A stretch of 64,000 bases of DNA from Streptomyces spinoverrucosus (GTDB lineage: Bacteria > Actinomycetota > Actinomycetes > Streptomycetales > Streptomycetaceae), in assembly GCF_015712165.1 (NCBI RefSeq), contig NZ_JADPZX010000001.1:1550001-1614000 (forward strand), written 5' to 3'. Shown piece by piece: positions 29,942 through 39,266 of this stretch. Within the stretch, counting starts at the first letter, position 1. Each line of letters begins with the position of its first letter. Both the position numbers and the translations under genes were made by a program. The notes beneath the pieces were generated by a model. That model saw nothing but the letters and a program-made list of their open reading frames with translations. It searched no databases and had not been told where the DNA came from.

Positions 29942-32900
29942 CTACATGGCGGTGATGCTCACCTCGTCGAACTCGGTGGTGCTGCGGACCAGCGGGCTGC
30001 GGGAGCAGACCACGAGGCCCACGTAGTAGGGGGCGTCGCCGAAGCCGGGGATCTCTCCCTCGGCGAGGGGGGTCCAGCTGACGCCGTCATCGGTGGAGGT
30101 GTACGCGGCGAAGGCGGTCCCGGTGCGCCTCAGTCGCAGGAGGCAGGGCAGGGAGACGGGCGCGTTGCCCGTGAAGACCGACCGGCCGGCCACGGTGGGG
30201 CGCAGCATGAGCTGCGCGCCGCTCCCGGCGGTGACGACGGCCCCGGCCGCCTGGTCGAACGGCGACAGGGACTTGGCCATGAGCACACCCACCCGGTCGG
30301 CGCTCGCGCCGGTACGGGAGAGCAGCCGGGCGGTGACCTCGCAGTCGCCGGTGACGGGCCGCCGTACGAACTGGCCGGTCATGGCCTGGTTGTTGACGGT
30401 CAGATCGGTCCCGGCGCCCCGCACGACGAAGGTCCCGTCCTCGTAGGCGGTGCTGCCGGGTGTGCGGACGTGGACCACGCCGTAGGTGCCGAGTTCGCGC
30501 TCGTCCGGCACCACGTCGCCGAGGTCGCCGTACGACCACGGGGCGGGTGGCGGGGTGCCGACGGTGAGTGTGAGGGTGGCGGTCGCGGTGCCCGCCGCGT
30601 TGGTGGCGGTGGTCGTGACCGTGAACTCTCCTTCCTCGGTGGGCGTTCCGGAGACGAGGCCGGTACGCGGGTCGAGGCGCAGGCCGTGGGGCAGGCCGCG
30701 TGCGGCGAACCGGAACGCCGTCGGTGAGGCCCGCAGCAGGTGGCGGAACGTGACGCCTCGGTTGGCGAACGCGGTGTCCGGGGAGACGAACTCCGGCTTC
30801 GCAGGGGTCGGCATCCTGGCGTGCGCGGGAGCCGAACGGGGGCCGCGTCCGGCGGTGTTGGTCCTGGTGACGGTGTAGTGATAGGTCGTGCCGGGTCTGC
30901 CGGTGGGGTCCGTGTATCGGATGCGGGTGCCGAAGCCGACCGGGGCGACACCGTTCGCGATCGTCCGGTACGGGCCCGCCGCGTCCGTGGCCCGCAGTAC
31001 GGCGTAGGTGGCCGAGAGGTCGGGGTCGGTCCAGCTCAGTTCGACGGCGTCGGCGCCGGTGGCCGCCCGCAGGTCGGTGGCGGTGTGCGGGGGACGCGCG
31101 CTGACCCAGTCGGCGCCCCGGGACGTGACCACGCTGACGTTGTCGAAGGCACCGGTGCCGGTCCCGGCGTACTCGGCGTCGACGCCCAGGCAGGAGGTGA
31201 GCAGCAGGCCCGCGTGCGCCGTACGCCCCAACTCGACGTCGGTGTAGCCGACTTCGGTCCACCGGACGCCGTCCGGGGAGAGGGAGCCGGTGCAGCGTCG
31301 GCCCTTGCGCTCCACGCGCACCCAGTACGGCGCCCGCAGCCGGTAGCCGTCGCCCGCGCCCTCGACGTACGGCGCCTGGAGGGGGGTCGCCGACTCGGGG
31401 AGCGAGCCGAGGTCGGAGATCGGGAACGCGGCCGCACTGGTGATCGCCTGCTGCTGGGAGGGCGGCACGGGCGTGCTGCCGGTGGCCGAGACGTCCGCCC
31501 CGGCCGAGGGACGGACGGTCCAGACGCCGCTCCAGGTGTGCAGCGGCAACCCCTGGATCACCATCGAGGCGTGCGCGGCGTCCGGGTCGAGGGAGTCGCG
31601 GACGGTGACGCCGATCTTGGAGTACTGCGAGCTGAGCGGGAACACGATCCGCGCGGTGACGACGCCGTCGCCGTGCAGCGGCAGGTGCGCCAGCCGGTAG
31701 GTGTCGGCGGTGCCGCTCGCCGTCAGCACGAAGCGCTCGCCGTCGAAGGAGGCGGACCCCGGGATCCTCACGTGTCCCACGTCCCGGGTCGACCAGGGCT
31801 CGGGGAGACCGGCGGTGGCGGCGACCCAGGCGGAAGCCGCGCCGGCGCCGAGGGAGTTGTCCGCGGTGACGGTGTAGTAGTACGTCCGGCCGGGGCGGAC
31901 GTCGTGGTCGCTGAACCGTACCGCCTCGATCCCGGACGCGAGCCGCCGGTACGGGCCGTCCGGACCGGTCGCCCGCCGGACCGTGTAGGCGGCCGCCCAC
32001 GCGGACGGCAGCCAGGACACGGTGACGGCGTGGTGGTCGCCGGTCGCGGTGATCCCGGCGGGTGCCGTCGGCGCGGCGGGCGAGGCGGTCTCCGTCCCGG
32101 CGTAGGTGAGCGTGCCCCAGCCCGGATGGTCCTCCTGGTAGCCCTCCACCACGCGTGCTCCGTCCGAGCCCCGGAAGATGACCTTCTCGGTGTAGGGGGC
32201 GGGTTTGCCGAGGCGTCCCGCGTAGTGCGCGTACGCCATCTCCCACAGCGGACGGAACACTCCGCGCTGCCGGTCGGAGACGGTCGTCTTGAGGTACTTG
32301 CCGGTGCGGTCGAGATCGGGCGTGAACGGTACGGAGTCGTCGCCCAGGTTGTAGCGGGCGAAGTACTCGAAGTTGGCGAGGATCCGGCTGTCCGCGAAGC
32401 CGTACAGGTCCACGCCCTGCTGCCAGGCGACTTCGGCCGCGTCCGCCAGCAGACCGACGGCGAGCTGTTCGTGGGCCTGGTCGCGGCCGGACTCCTGGCC
32501 CTGGCCCTCGGCGGTGACGACGCGGTGCAGCACCGAGCCGTTGCCGGACCCGGCGGCGGCGAACCGCAGGGCGTCCTCGAACATCACCCGGTTGTCGCAG
32601 AACACGGCGATGGCGAGGATCGTGCGCAGCGCGGCGACGTCCCAGTTGCCGTTGGCGTACAGACAGTAGCCCGACAGGGCCGGGTACCAGACGTCGGTGA
32701 AGGAGCGTTCGCAGCGCCGCACCGACTGCTCCGGCCAGCCGTCGTAGCCGCTGTGCCGGAGGATCTCGGCGGCGTTGACGAGCTTGAAGCCCTGGATTCC
32801 GGCGCCGAGCTGCCCGTCGGCGCCGGTGATGCCGGTGAGGGAGGCAGCCCAGGCGTCGAGGATGTCGCGGGCCTTGTCGGCGTGCCGTACGTCGCCGGTG

Positions 32901-33268
32901 ACCGCCCACATGAGGGCGTTGTGGTAGGCGGCGGCCGCGTCGGTGACGGCCTGGCTGGTGGAGTCGGTGGGGCCGCGGCCCCAGGTGGTGATCTGTCCGG
33001 TGTTGCGGACGGCGTAGGTGTGCTGGGAACGGAAGTCGGCGGCCAGCGCGGCGAATCCGGAGGCGATCGGGTCGCGTCCTTGCGCCACCGCCGACTTCAT
33101 CCGGGCCAGGTCCGCCCGGGAGTGCAGCAGGCCGGGATGCGTGAAGGCGAACGCGGCTTCGGCGGCGTGGGCCCACGCGGGCGCGGCGGAGGTGGACAGC
33201 AGTCCACCCCCGGCCACGGCCGCGAGTCCCGCCGTGCCGAGGAGCGTCCGTCGGCTGAGGGAATCCAC
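29942..33268 (-). CDS. Large modular alginate-lyase-family protein with Fn3, sandwich and Ig domains
   Basis: The protein has 1108 residues. The Tat signal (LSRRTLLGTAGL) leads into an alginate_lyase domain (about 40-370) with NGNWDVAALR, QESGRDQAHEQ and YNLGDDSVPF, paralogous to the next gene. Then come an Fn3 domain (about 395-490), a DUF1349-like concanavalin sandwich (about 490-700), a second Fn3 domain (about 705-800), a putative Ig domain (about 800-900, LRLDPRTGLVSGTP) and a second sandwich (about 900-1108). The accessory domains suggest a cell-surface or matrix-bound enzyme with several glycan contacts. The gene lies 14 bp downstream of the GH28-like gene and 28 bp before the smaller paralog, so the three form one operon. 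Confidence 0.82.
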   Translation of the reverse strand: MDSLSRRTLLGTAGLAAVAGGGLLSTSAAPAWAHAAEAAFAFTHPGLLHSRADLARMKSAVAQGRDPIASGFAALAADFRSQHTYAVRNTGQITTWGRGPTDSTSQAVTDAAAAYHNALMWAVTGDVRHADKARDILDAWAASLTGITGADGQLGAGIQGFKLVNAAEILRHSGYDGWPEQSVRRCERSFTDVWYPALSGYCLYANGNWDVAALRTILAIAVFCDNRVMFEDALRFAAAGSGNGSVLHRVVTAEGQGQESGRDQAHEQLAVGLLADAAEVAWQQGVDLYGFADSRILANFEYFARYNLGDDSVPFTPDLDRTGKYLKTTVSDRQRGVFRPLWEMAYAHYAGRLGKPAPYTEKVIFRGSDGARVVEGYQEDHPGWGTLTYAGTETASPAAPTAPAGITATGDHHAVTVSWLPSAWAAAYTVRRATGPDGPYRRLASGIEAVRFSDHDVRPGRTYYYTVTADNSLGAGAASAWVAATAGLPEPWSTRDVGHVRIPGSASFDGERFVLTASGTADTYRLAHLPLHGDGVVTARIVFPLSSQYSKIGVTVRDSLDPDAAHASMVIQGLPLHTWSGVWTVRPSAGADVSATGSTPVPPSQQQAITSAAAFPISDLGSLPESATPLQAPYVEGAGDGYRLRAPYWVRVERKGRRCTGSLSPDGVRWTEVGYTDVELGRTAHAGLLLTSCLGVDAEYAGTGTGAFDNVSVVTSRGADWVSARPPHTATDLRAATGADAVELSWTDPDLSATYAVLRATDAAGPYRTIANGVAPVGFGTRIRYTDPTGRPGTTYHYTVTRTNTAGRGPRSAPAHARMPTPAKPEFVSPDTAFANRGVTFRHLLRASPTAFRFAARGLPHGLRLDPRTGLVSGTPTEEGEFTVTTTATNAAGTATATLTLTVGTPPPAPWSYGDLGDVVPDERELGTYGVVHVRTPGSTAYEDGTFVVRGAGTDLTVNNQAMTGQFVRRPVTGDCEVTARLLSRTGASADRVGVLMAKSLSPFDQAAGAVVTAGSGAQLMLRPTVAGRSVFTGNAPVSLPCLLRLRRTGTAFAAYTSTDDGVSWTPLAEGEIPGFGDAPYYVGLVVCSRSPLVRSTTEFDEVSITAM

Positions 33269-33282
33269 GGGTCACTCCTGGC

Positions 33283-35061
33283 TTACGGGTTTTGCACGGT
33301 GAGCTTGAGGGTCTTGGTCGCCGTGCCCACGCTGTTGGTGGCCGAGACGGTGACCGTGTGGGTGCCGCGTTTCTTCGGGGTTCCGGAGATCAGGCCGGTC
33401 TTCTCGTCGATCGCCAGTCCCTCCGGCAGCCCTTCGGCGCCGAACGACGTCGGCAGCGCGGTCGCGGTGACGAGGTGGTGGAAGAGCCGCTTCTTGGTGG
33501 CCGTCACCTCGTCCACGCTGGTGATCTCGGGGGCCACCGTGGCGGCCGGCGCGGTGGCGTCCAGGAAGCGGAGGTCCTTCACGTGCTCGTTGACGAACAT
33601 CGGGACCATGTCCGGGGTCAGGTACCAGCCGGGCTTGCGCATCTTGTCGTGGATGACCGTGCCGTTGATCTGCAGGTTCTGGAAGGTGAGGTTCTTGATG
33701 GGGCGGTCGGCGTCGTAGCCGACGACGATCGGCATGATGGCGTTGCGGCCGTCGTAGGTCAGGTTCCGGACGTAGACGTCCTGGATGCCCCGGCCGGGCG
33801 TGGCGTTGTACCGGTTGGCCATGACCCGCATGTTGAACAGCTGGCCCCAGGTGAAGTCCTCCACCCGGACGTCCTGGATGCGCACGTTCCGGATGAGGTT
33901 GCTGTCTCCGGGGTTCAGGGCGAAGCAGCCCTGGTAGAGGACCTGCGGCTCACGGTGCTGGAGGACGTCGATGTTGCTGAAGACGATGTTCTCGATGGTC
34001 TCGGGCTGCTCTGGGTTGCCGTGCGTGCCCATGTTCACCGGGTGCGCGACGTCGGCCCACAGGGTGGAGTCGCGGACGACGACGTTGCGGCAGTCGCCGT
34101 AGTAGTCCCAGCGGTGCGCGTAGATGGCGATGCAGTCGTCGCTGTTGCGCATGAAGACGCCCTCGATCAGCACGTCCTCGCTGCTGAACACGTCGATGCC
34201 GTCGCCCCATTGGCCGTTGCTGTAGGAGTGCAGGCTGCGGACGGTGACCTGCTGGGACTGGCCGATGGTGCAGGAGTAGCCGGTCTTCGGGTTGAGGACG
34301 AGGATGCCGTCGATCTCGATGTTCCTGGAGAACGCGACCAGGGTGGCGGCGTCCGAGTCCCAGATGATGCCCCGACCGAGCAGGCGGGCGTTCTCGACGC
34401 CCACGAACTCCACCCGGGCCTTGAGCACCGCGCCTCCGGCCAGGTACACGGTCATTCCGCTGGGCACCTTCACCACGCCGCCCGAGGGGGTGTGCAGACC
34501 CGGGCCGAAGTGGATGACGTCGGGGTCGCCCTCCTCCGGCCGCCGCCTCTCGATCGGGTTGGCGTGCAGGTGCAGGTTGCCGTAGAGGTCGCCGTCGATC
34601 TCGATGGAGAGGTTGCGCGGCTCGGTGAGGCTGAAGGTGATGGTGTCGCCGCTCACCTCGTGCGCGATGTCGTACGACAGCGGGCGGATCCGCGCGGCGG
34701 GGATGGTGCCCTTGGACCAGGTGACCTGCACCTCGACGGTGCCGGTGAAGTCGAGGCTCGCGACCGAGGTGTACCGGATGATGCCGGAGCCGGTCTTCTC
34801 GTTGATGGTCTTCGTCCCGGCGCGCAGGACCGGCACCGGCTTCCACTGGCCGCCGGGGGTACGGGCCTTGACGAGGTAGGTGGTGTTGACCGGCAGTGCG
34901 CCGGGGACGGGGTGGATCACCAACCGGTCGGCGGCCTCCACTCCGTCCTCGGCTCTCACCGTGCCGGCGGTCGCGCCGATCAGTGAGTACGCGGCGGCGG
35001 TGGCGCCCGCGGCCTGGATGAGGGTGCGCCGGGACAGGCCGGTGCCTTGCGTGTCAGTCAT
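33283..35061 (-). CDS. Tat-exported GH28-like beta-helix glycosidase with Ig domain
   Basis: The protein has 592 residues from the ATG at 35061 (GAGGAA upstream); the frame is open further up. The Tat signal is LSRRTLIQAAGA. After a beta-rich N-domain, a right-handed parallel beta-helix (about 190-480) carries GDGIDVFSSEDV and NSDDCIAIYAHR, close to the GH28 aspartate motifs, with THGN where GH28 has GHG. A putative Ig domain (about 500-592, IDEKTGLISGTP) ends the protein. It probably cleaves galacturonic-acid-containing or related polymers; GH49-like dextranase is a weaker alternative. It is the first gene of the operon with the two lyase-family genes, behind a 16-bp palindrome. Confidence 0.78.
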   Translation of the reverse strand: MTDTQGTGLSRRTLIQAAGATAAAYSLIGATAGTVRAEDGVEAADRLVIHPVPGALPVNTTYLVKARTPGGQWKPVPVLRAGTKTINEKTGSGIIRYTSVASLDFTGTVEVQVTWSKGTIPAARIRPLSYDIAHEVSGDTITFSLTEPRNLSIEIDGDLYGNLHLHANPIERRRPEEGDPDVIHFGPGLHTPSGGVVKVPSGMTVYLAGGAVLKARVEFVGVENARLLGRGIIWDSDAATLVAFSRNIEIDGILVLNPKTGYSCTIGQSQQVTVRSLHSYSNGQWGDGIDVFSSEDVLIEGVFMRNSDDCIAIYAHRWDYYGDCRNVVVRDSTLWADVAHPVNMGTHGNPEQPETIENIVFSNIDVLQHREPQVLYQGCFALNPGDSNLIRNVRIQDVRVEDFTWGQLFNMRVMANRYNATPGRGIQDVYVRNLTYDGRNAIMPIVVGYDADRPIKNLTFQNLQINGTVIHDKMRKPGWYLTPDMVPMFVNEHVKDLRFLDATAPAATVAPEITSVDEVTATKKRLFHHLVTATALPTSFGAEGLPEGLAIDEKTGLISGTPKKRGTHTVTVSATNSVGTATKTLKLTVQNP

Positions 35062-35103
35062 GGAGAGGTTCCTCGCTGGACAGGAGCGGCACGGGAAAAC
35101 ATG

Positions 35104-35119
35104 TAGCAACCGGTTGCTA
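35104..35119. promoter_or_regulatory. 16-bp perfect palindrome, candidate LacI operator for the GH28-lyase operon
   Basis: TAGCAACCGGTTGCTA lies 42-57 bp before the GH28-like start. A 14/16 copy is found at 37775-37790 in front of the second sugar importer, with a LacI gene between. The CpG-centred palindrome is typical of LacI-family sites. The remaining 384 bp of this divergent intergenic region also hold CTTTCGAAAG near 35177 and the promoter listed next. Confidence 0.65.
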
Positions 35120-35365
35120 TGACCGAGTGGCCAGAGCTTCGGCCCGTCCGGAAGGCGCGTCAAGACTCCTCGCACACTTTCGAAAGCTCCGCGAGATGCC
35201 GACGACAGGTCCCATGAGACTCGGCAGTGGGCCTCAAACCGCCACTGACCAGCGTTGTTCAGGGGCCGCAGCGGCGACGCGGAACCGGGCGGCCACCCCG
35301 CGACAGGTCGGCCACCTCCCGCACAGCGGGCGAAATCTTGCGGACCTTCCACCCCGTTTCGCCGA

Positions 35366-35421
35366 TTGACCCTCCGTCACCGGCGGATCTACGGTAGAAG
35401 GCGGTTTCAGAAAATGTTTCC
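35366..35421 (+). promoter_or_regulatory. Promoter with repressor-like site for the 2-hydroxyacid dehydrogenase
   Basis: TTGACC (35366), an 18-nt spacer and TACGGT (35390) make a good vegetative promoter. Immediately downstream, TCAGAAAATGTTTCC (35407-35421) resembles the GTAAACGTTTTCTAC motif at 37699 when read on the other strand, suggesting a shared repressor. Confidence 0.5.
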
Positions 35422-35445
35422 GACCCTCTCGCCTTCAGGAGAGTC

Positions 35446-36458
35446 ATGCCCAGCGCCCCGCTGCCCCGGGCCGTGTTCGCCATGGACCCGGTGCATCTCC
35501 CGCTGCTCTTCCCCGAGCCCCTGGTGGCCCGGCTGCGACAGACGGCCGAGATCGACCCCACCTTCGTCGTACGGGACTTCGCCGCCCCCGGCGCCGCGGC
35601 GCGGCTGGCCCGCGCCGACGTGCTGATCACCGGCTGGGGCTGTCCCCACCTCGACGAGGGCACCCTCGCCGCGGCACCCGGCCTGCGCGCGGTCCTGCAC
35701 GCCGCCGGCTCCGTCCGCTCGCTGGTCGGCGAGGCCCTGTGGAAGGGCGGCGTCGCCGTCTCCAGCGCGGTCACCGGCAACGCGCTGCCGGTCGCGGAGT
35801 ACACGCTCGCGATGATCCTGCTGGCCGGCAAGGACGCCTTCGGGCAGCGCGAGCGATTCCGGGCCACGCACGCCCACCCGGCCCCCGCCGAGACCGCCGC
35901 CATCGGCAACTGCGGCCGCCGCGTCGGCGTCATCGGCGCCTCGCGGGTGGGCCGCAGACTCCTCGAACTGCTGCGCCCCTACGACTTCGAGGTCCTGCTC
36001 CACGACCCCTACGTGAACGCCGTGGAGGCCGCCGCGCTCGGCGCCCGGTCCGTGTCGCTGGAGGAGTTGCTGAGCGGCAGCGACATCGTCAGCCTGCACG
36101 CCCCCGACATCCCGAGACCCACCGCATGCTGGACCGCGAACGCCTCGCCCTGATCCGCGACGGCGGCGTCCTCATCAACACCTCGCGGGGCGCACTCGTC
36201 GACCACGACGCCCTCACCGACGAGTTGCTCTCCGGCCGCCTCAGCGCGATTCTCGACGTCACCGAACCCGAGCCGCTGCCCGCCGGGTCCCCGCTGTACA
36301 GACTCCCCAACGTCTTCCTCACCCCGCACATCGCGGGCTCGCTCGGCAACGAACTGCAGCGCCTCGGCGGCATCGTCGTGGAGGAGCTGGAACGCCTGGC
36401 CGCGGGTCGTCCCCTCGCCCACGAGGTGCGCCACGCGGACCTGCCCCGGGTCGCCTGA
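35446..36458 (+). pseudogene. D-isomer 2-hydroxyacid dehydrogenase, frameshifted
   Basis: From the ATG at 35446 the frame encodes the N-terminal catalytic half and the NAD-binding motif (GRRVGVIGASRVGRRL) up to SLHAPDIP, then goes out of frame and stops at 36153. The other frame carries the rest without a gap: ETHRMLDRERLALIRDGG, INTSRGALVD with the substrate Arg, and TPHIAGSLG with the catalytic His, ending at 36458. One missing C in the run at 36111-36113 explains it (ATCCCGAG instead of ATCCCCGAG). All key residues survive, so this is either a very recent mutation or a sequence error. The family reduces 2-keto acids or sugar-derived keto acids. It sits between the GH28 operon and a LacI gene. 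Confidence 0.85.
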
Positions 36459-36582
36459 CGGCCACCGATACAGCGCTGTCCACAGGCGTCCTACCTGGAG
36501 GAACGATGGGATACGGTTTCCGCACCGGCAGCGAGCGCGCCCGCCCCGGTGACCGGGCCACAACGGTGAAGGAGCCGCAACG

Positions 36583-37671
36583 GTGAGTCAGCGCAAGGCA
36601 CCGGGCGACGCCGGCCGGGCGACGATCCGGGACGTGGCGGAACGCGCGGGCGTCTCCGTGGCGAGCGTGTCACGCGTACTGTCCGGCAACTACCCGGTCT
36701 CCGACGACCTGCGCCGCCGGGTGATGAAGGTCGTCCGGGACCTGGACTACGTCACCAACGCCCACGCCCGCTCCCTGGCCGGTGGCGGCACCCCGACGGT
36801 CGCGATCCTCATCAACAACATCACCGGCGCCGCCTTCGCCCACGTGGCCAAGGGCGTCGAGGGCGCGGCCACGCTGCGCGGCTGGCTCTCGCTGGTCGGC
36901 ACGACGGGCGACGACCCGGAGCGGGAGCTGGCCCTGGTGAACCTCATGCGCCAACAGGGCGTGGCCGCCGTCGTCCTGCTCGGCGGCGCCTACGACTACG
37001 ACGAGTACCAGTTGCGCATGGCCCGCTTCGCCCGCTCGCTGGACGCGGCCGGCTCCCACCTCGTCCTGGTCGGCCGGCCGCCGCTGGAGGGCGACGTCCC
37101 GGCGACGACCGTCGACTACGACAACGAGTCCGGCGCCTACGCGATGGCCGGCCACCTGCTGTCGGCCGGTCACCGGGACATCCTGGTGCTGCCGGGTCAC
37201 GCCGAACTGACCACGGCACAGGGCCGGTTGCGGGGTGCCCGGCGTGCCTTCGAGGCGTACGGCGTGCCCTTCGAGCCGGGCATGGTGCGGCACGGTCCGT
37301 ACGACTACGAGCACGGCTACGAAGCCGTGGAGACGGCCCTGCGCGAGAAGCTGGACTTCACCGCCGTGCTCGCCGGCACCGACGTGATCGCCGCGGGCGC
37401 CATGCAGGCCCTGCGCGCGGCCGGGCTGCGCGTGCCGGAGGACGTGTCGATCGTCGGCTACGACGACATCCCGCTGGCGTCCCAGCTCACCCCTCAACTG
37501 ACCACCGTGCACGTGCCGTACGAGGAGATGGGCCGGGTCGCTCTGCGCGCCGTGGCCGACCGGCGCGAGGGCGGCGCGGGGCGGCGCAAGGGGGCCGACG
37601 GGGAGCATCTGGTGTTGGGCACCCATGTCGTCGTACGGCAGTCGGTGCGGCCGCCTCGGCGGCGCGGGTAG
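36583..37671 (+). CDS. LacI-family transcriptional regulator 1
   Basis: The protein has 362 residues from a GTG behind AAGGAG. The HTH (about 10-65) reads TIRDVAERAGVSVASVSRVLSGN with hinge residues ARSLAGG. The periplasmic-binding-protein-like domain follows, with SIVGYDDIPLASQLTPQLTTV near the end. It lies 125 bp after the dehydrogenase and 242 bp before the second importer. The palindrome CAACCGGTT found on both sides is the natural operator candidate. It probably represses the GH28-lyase operon and the importer until a uronide- or galactan-type oligosaccharide binds; the effector is unknown. Confidence 0.9.
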   Translation: MSQRKAPGDAGRATIRDVAERAGVSVASVSRVLSGNYPVSDDLRRRVMKVVRDLDYVTNAHARSLAGGGTPTVAILINNITGAAFAHVAKGVEGAATLRGWLSLVGTTGDDPERELALVNLMRQQGVAAVVLLGGAYDYDEYQLRMARFARSLDAAGSHLVLVGRPPLEGDVPATTVDYDNESGAYAMAGHLLSAGHRDILVLPGHAELTTAQGRLRGARRAFEAYGVPFEPGMVRHGPYDYEHGYEAVETALREKLDFTAVLAGTDVIAAGAMQALRAAGLRVPEDVSIVGYDDIPLASQLTPQLTTVHVPYEEMGRVALRAVADRREGGAGRRKGADGEHLVLGTHVVVRQSVRPPRRRG

Positions 37672-37698
37672 TCGGCCGACGATGGCGGAGCCTGTTCC

Positions 37699-37790
37699 GT
37701 AAACGTTTTCTACAACTCTTCCAACAAACTGCCGCACACCTCTTGCTAGAGACGCGAGTCGCGGCCTACCTTCCCAGCAACCGGTTTCTA
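37699..37790 (+). promoter_or_regulatory. Promoter and two candidate LacI sites before the second sugar importer
   Basis: GTAAACGTTTTCTAC lies at 37699-37713. A promoter TTGCTA (37743), 18-nt spacer, TACCTT (37767) follows. CAGCAACCGGTTTCTA (37775-37790) begins 3 bp after the -10 box and matches 14 of 16 bases of the palindrome at 35104. The position just downstream of the -10 box suits repression. Confidence 0.6.
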
Positions 37791-37912
37791 TCACTTCCGC
37801 CTGGCCGCCCCGCCCATCGAGCCGACGGTTTTTCAGACCGCCGCTGCCGGCCAGTACCGAGCCGCCGCGTCCCCCGCTGCGAGACGCCTACTTTCCGAAG
37901 GAACACGGTCCG

Positions 37913-39256
37913 ATGAACTTCACCAGCCCCCGGAGAAGGTTCGCCCGCGCCGCAGTCGCGGGTGTCGCGCTCACCGGTCTGCTCGCCGCCTGCGGCGGCT
38001 CCGACTCCGGCTCCGACTCCGGAGACTCCTCGGGTTCCGGCCCGGTGACCCTGCCCTTCTGGGGCTGGGCGAACGGCCAGGAGGCGGTCGTCAAGGCGTT
38101 CAACGCCTCGCACGAGGACGTCCAGCTCAAGTACACGAAGGTCACCGACCAGTTGACCATGCAGAAGCAGCTGACCAACGCGGTCAAGGCGGGCAACGCC
38201 CCCTGCCTGGTGCAGAACACCGCCGAGTACGTGACGAGCTGGGTCGCTCAGGGCGCGCTCGCCGACATCACCCAGTACGTCGAGGGCGAGAAGGACAGGT
38301 TCAACGCCGGTTCGTGGGCCGGCGCCCAGGTGCAGGGCAAGCTCTACGGCGTCCCGACCAGCTCCTCGCCCAACTTCACGATCTACCGTGCCGACATCTT
38401 CCAGAAGTACGGCATCGAACCCCCGGCCACCTGGGACGACTTCATCGCCGCGGGCAAGGAGCTGAAGAAGCACAACATCAAGATCACCAACTACGCCGGT
38501 GAGGACCCCAGCACACTGGAGGTGCTCGCCATGCAGGCCGGCGCCCACTGGTACGCCGTCGACGGCGACTCCTGGAAGGTGAACTTCCAGGACGAGGGCA
38601 CCCTCAAGGCCGCCGAGGTGATCCAGGAGATCATCGACAACGACCTCAACTCCAAGCTGTCCTTCGCCGACTACGCCGCCGTGCAGCGCAACTACGACAA
38701 GGGCGGCACCGCGACGCGGCAGATCTCCACCTGGCAGATGGCCGGCATGGTGCAGAACTTCACCGAGTCCTTCGGCGACTGGGCGCTCGCCCCCTGGCCG
38801 ACCTTCACCGGCGAGGCACCCAAGACGCCGGCCGGCACCAACCTCACCGGCAGCGTGACCCTGGTGACCGAGCAGTGCGAGCACCAGGAGCAGGCCGCCG
38901 AGGCGGCGCTGTGGATGTCGACCGATGCGGACGCGGTGAAGACGATGGCGAGCCCGGAGACCGGCAACGGCGTGATGCCGGCCCTCGCCGACAGCCACGC
39001 GTACGTCGCCGAGTCGATCTCCGAGAAGCTGCTCGGCGAGCACTACGAGCCCGCGCAGAAGGTTGTGACCGACAGCCTCGGCACCGTCACCACGGACTGG
39101 ACCTTCGGCCCCAACTGGACGGCCATGTTCACGGAGTTGCAGGCCGGCTGGGCCAGGGTCATCAACAAGGAACAGAAGGTCACGGACCTCCTGGCGCACA
39201 TGCAGGAGTGGACCGTCAACGACCTGAAGTCCCGCGGTATCAGCGTCAAGAGCTAG
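37913..39256 (+). CDS. Sugar ABC transporter substrate-binding lipoprotein (second system)
   Basis: The protein has 447 residues, starts behind CCGAAGGAAC and has a basic N-terminus (SPRRRFARAAV) with lipobox LAAC (C27). It belongs to the family 1 sugar-binding proteins; VTLPFWGWANGQEAVVKAFN is the usual first strand-helix unit. It heads a three-gene importer and is followed 10 bp later by the permease. Ligand unknown; the GH43 remnant and GH28-lyase operon nearby suggest arabino-, xylo- or uronic oligosaccharides. Confidence 0.88.
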   Translation: MNFTSPRRRFARAAVAGVALTGLLAACGGSDSGSDSGDSSGSGPVTLPFWGWANGQEAVVKAFNASHEDVQLKYTKVTDQLTMQKQLTNAVKAGNAPCLVQNTAEYVTSWVAQGALADITQYVEGEKDRFNAGSWAGAQVQGKLYGVPTSSSPNFTIYRADIFQKYGIEPPATWDDFIAAGKELKKHNIKITNYAGEDPSTLEVLAMQAGAHWYAVDGDSWKVNFQDEGTLKAAEVIQEIIDNDLNSKLSFADYAAVQRNYDKGGTATRQISTWQMAGMVQNFTESFGDWALAPWPTFTGEAPKTPAGTNLTGSVTLVTEQCEHQEQAAEAALWMSTDADAVKTMASPETGNGVMPALADSHAYVAESISEKLLGEHYEPAQKVVTDSLGTVTTDWTFGPNWTAMFTELQAGWARVINKEQKVTDLLAHMQEWTVNDLKSRGISVKS

Positions 39257-39266
39257 GCACTCACCA

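Noticed and set aside
35175-35190. CTTTCGAAAG palindrome in the GH28-dehydrogenase gap
   Set aside because: Only 10 bp and found once; too short to call an operator by itself.
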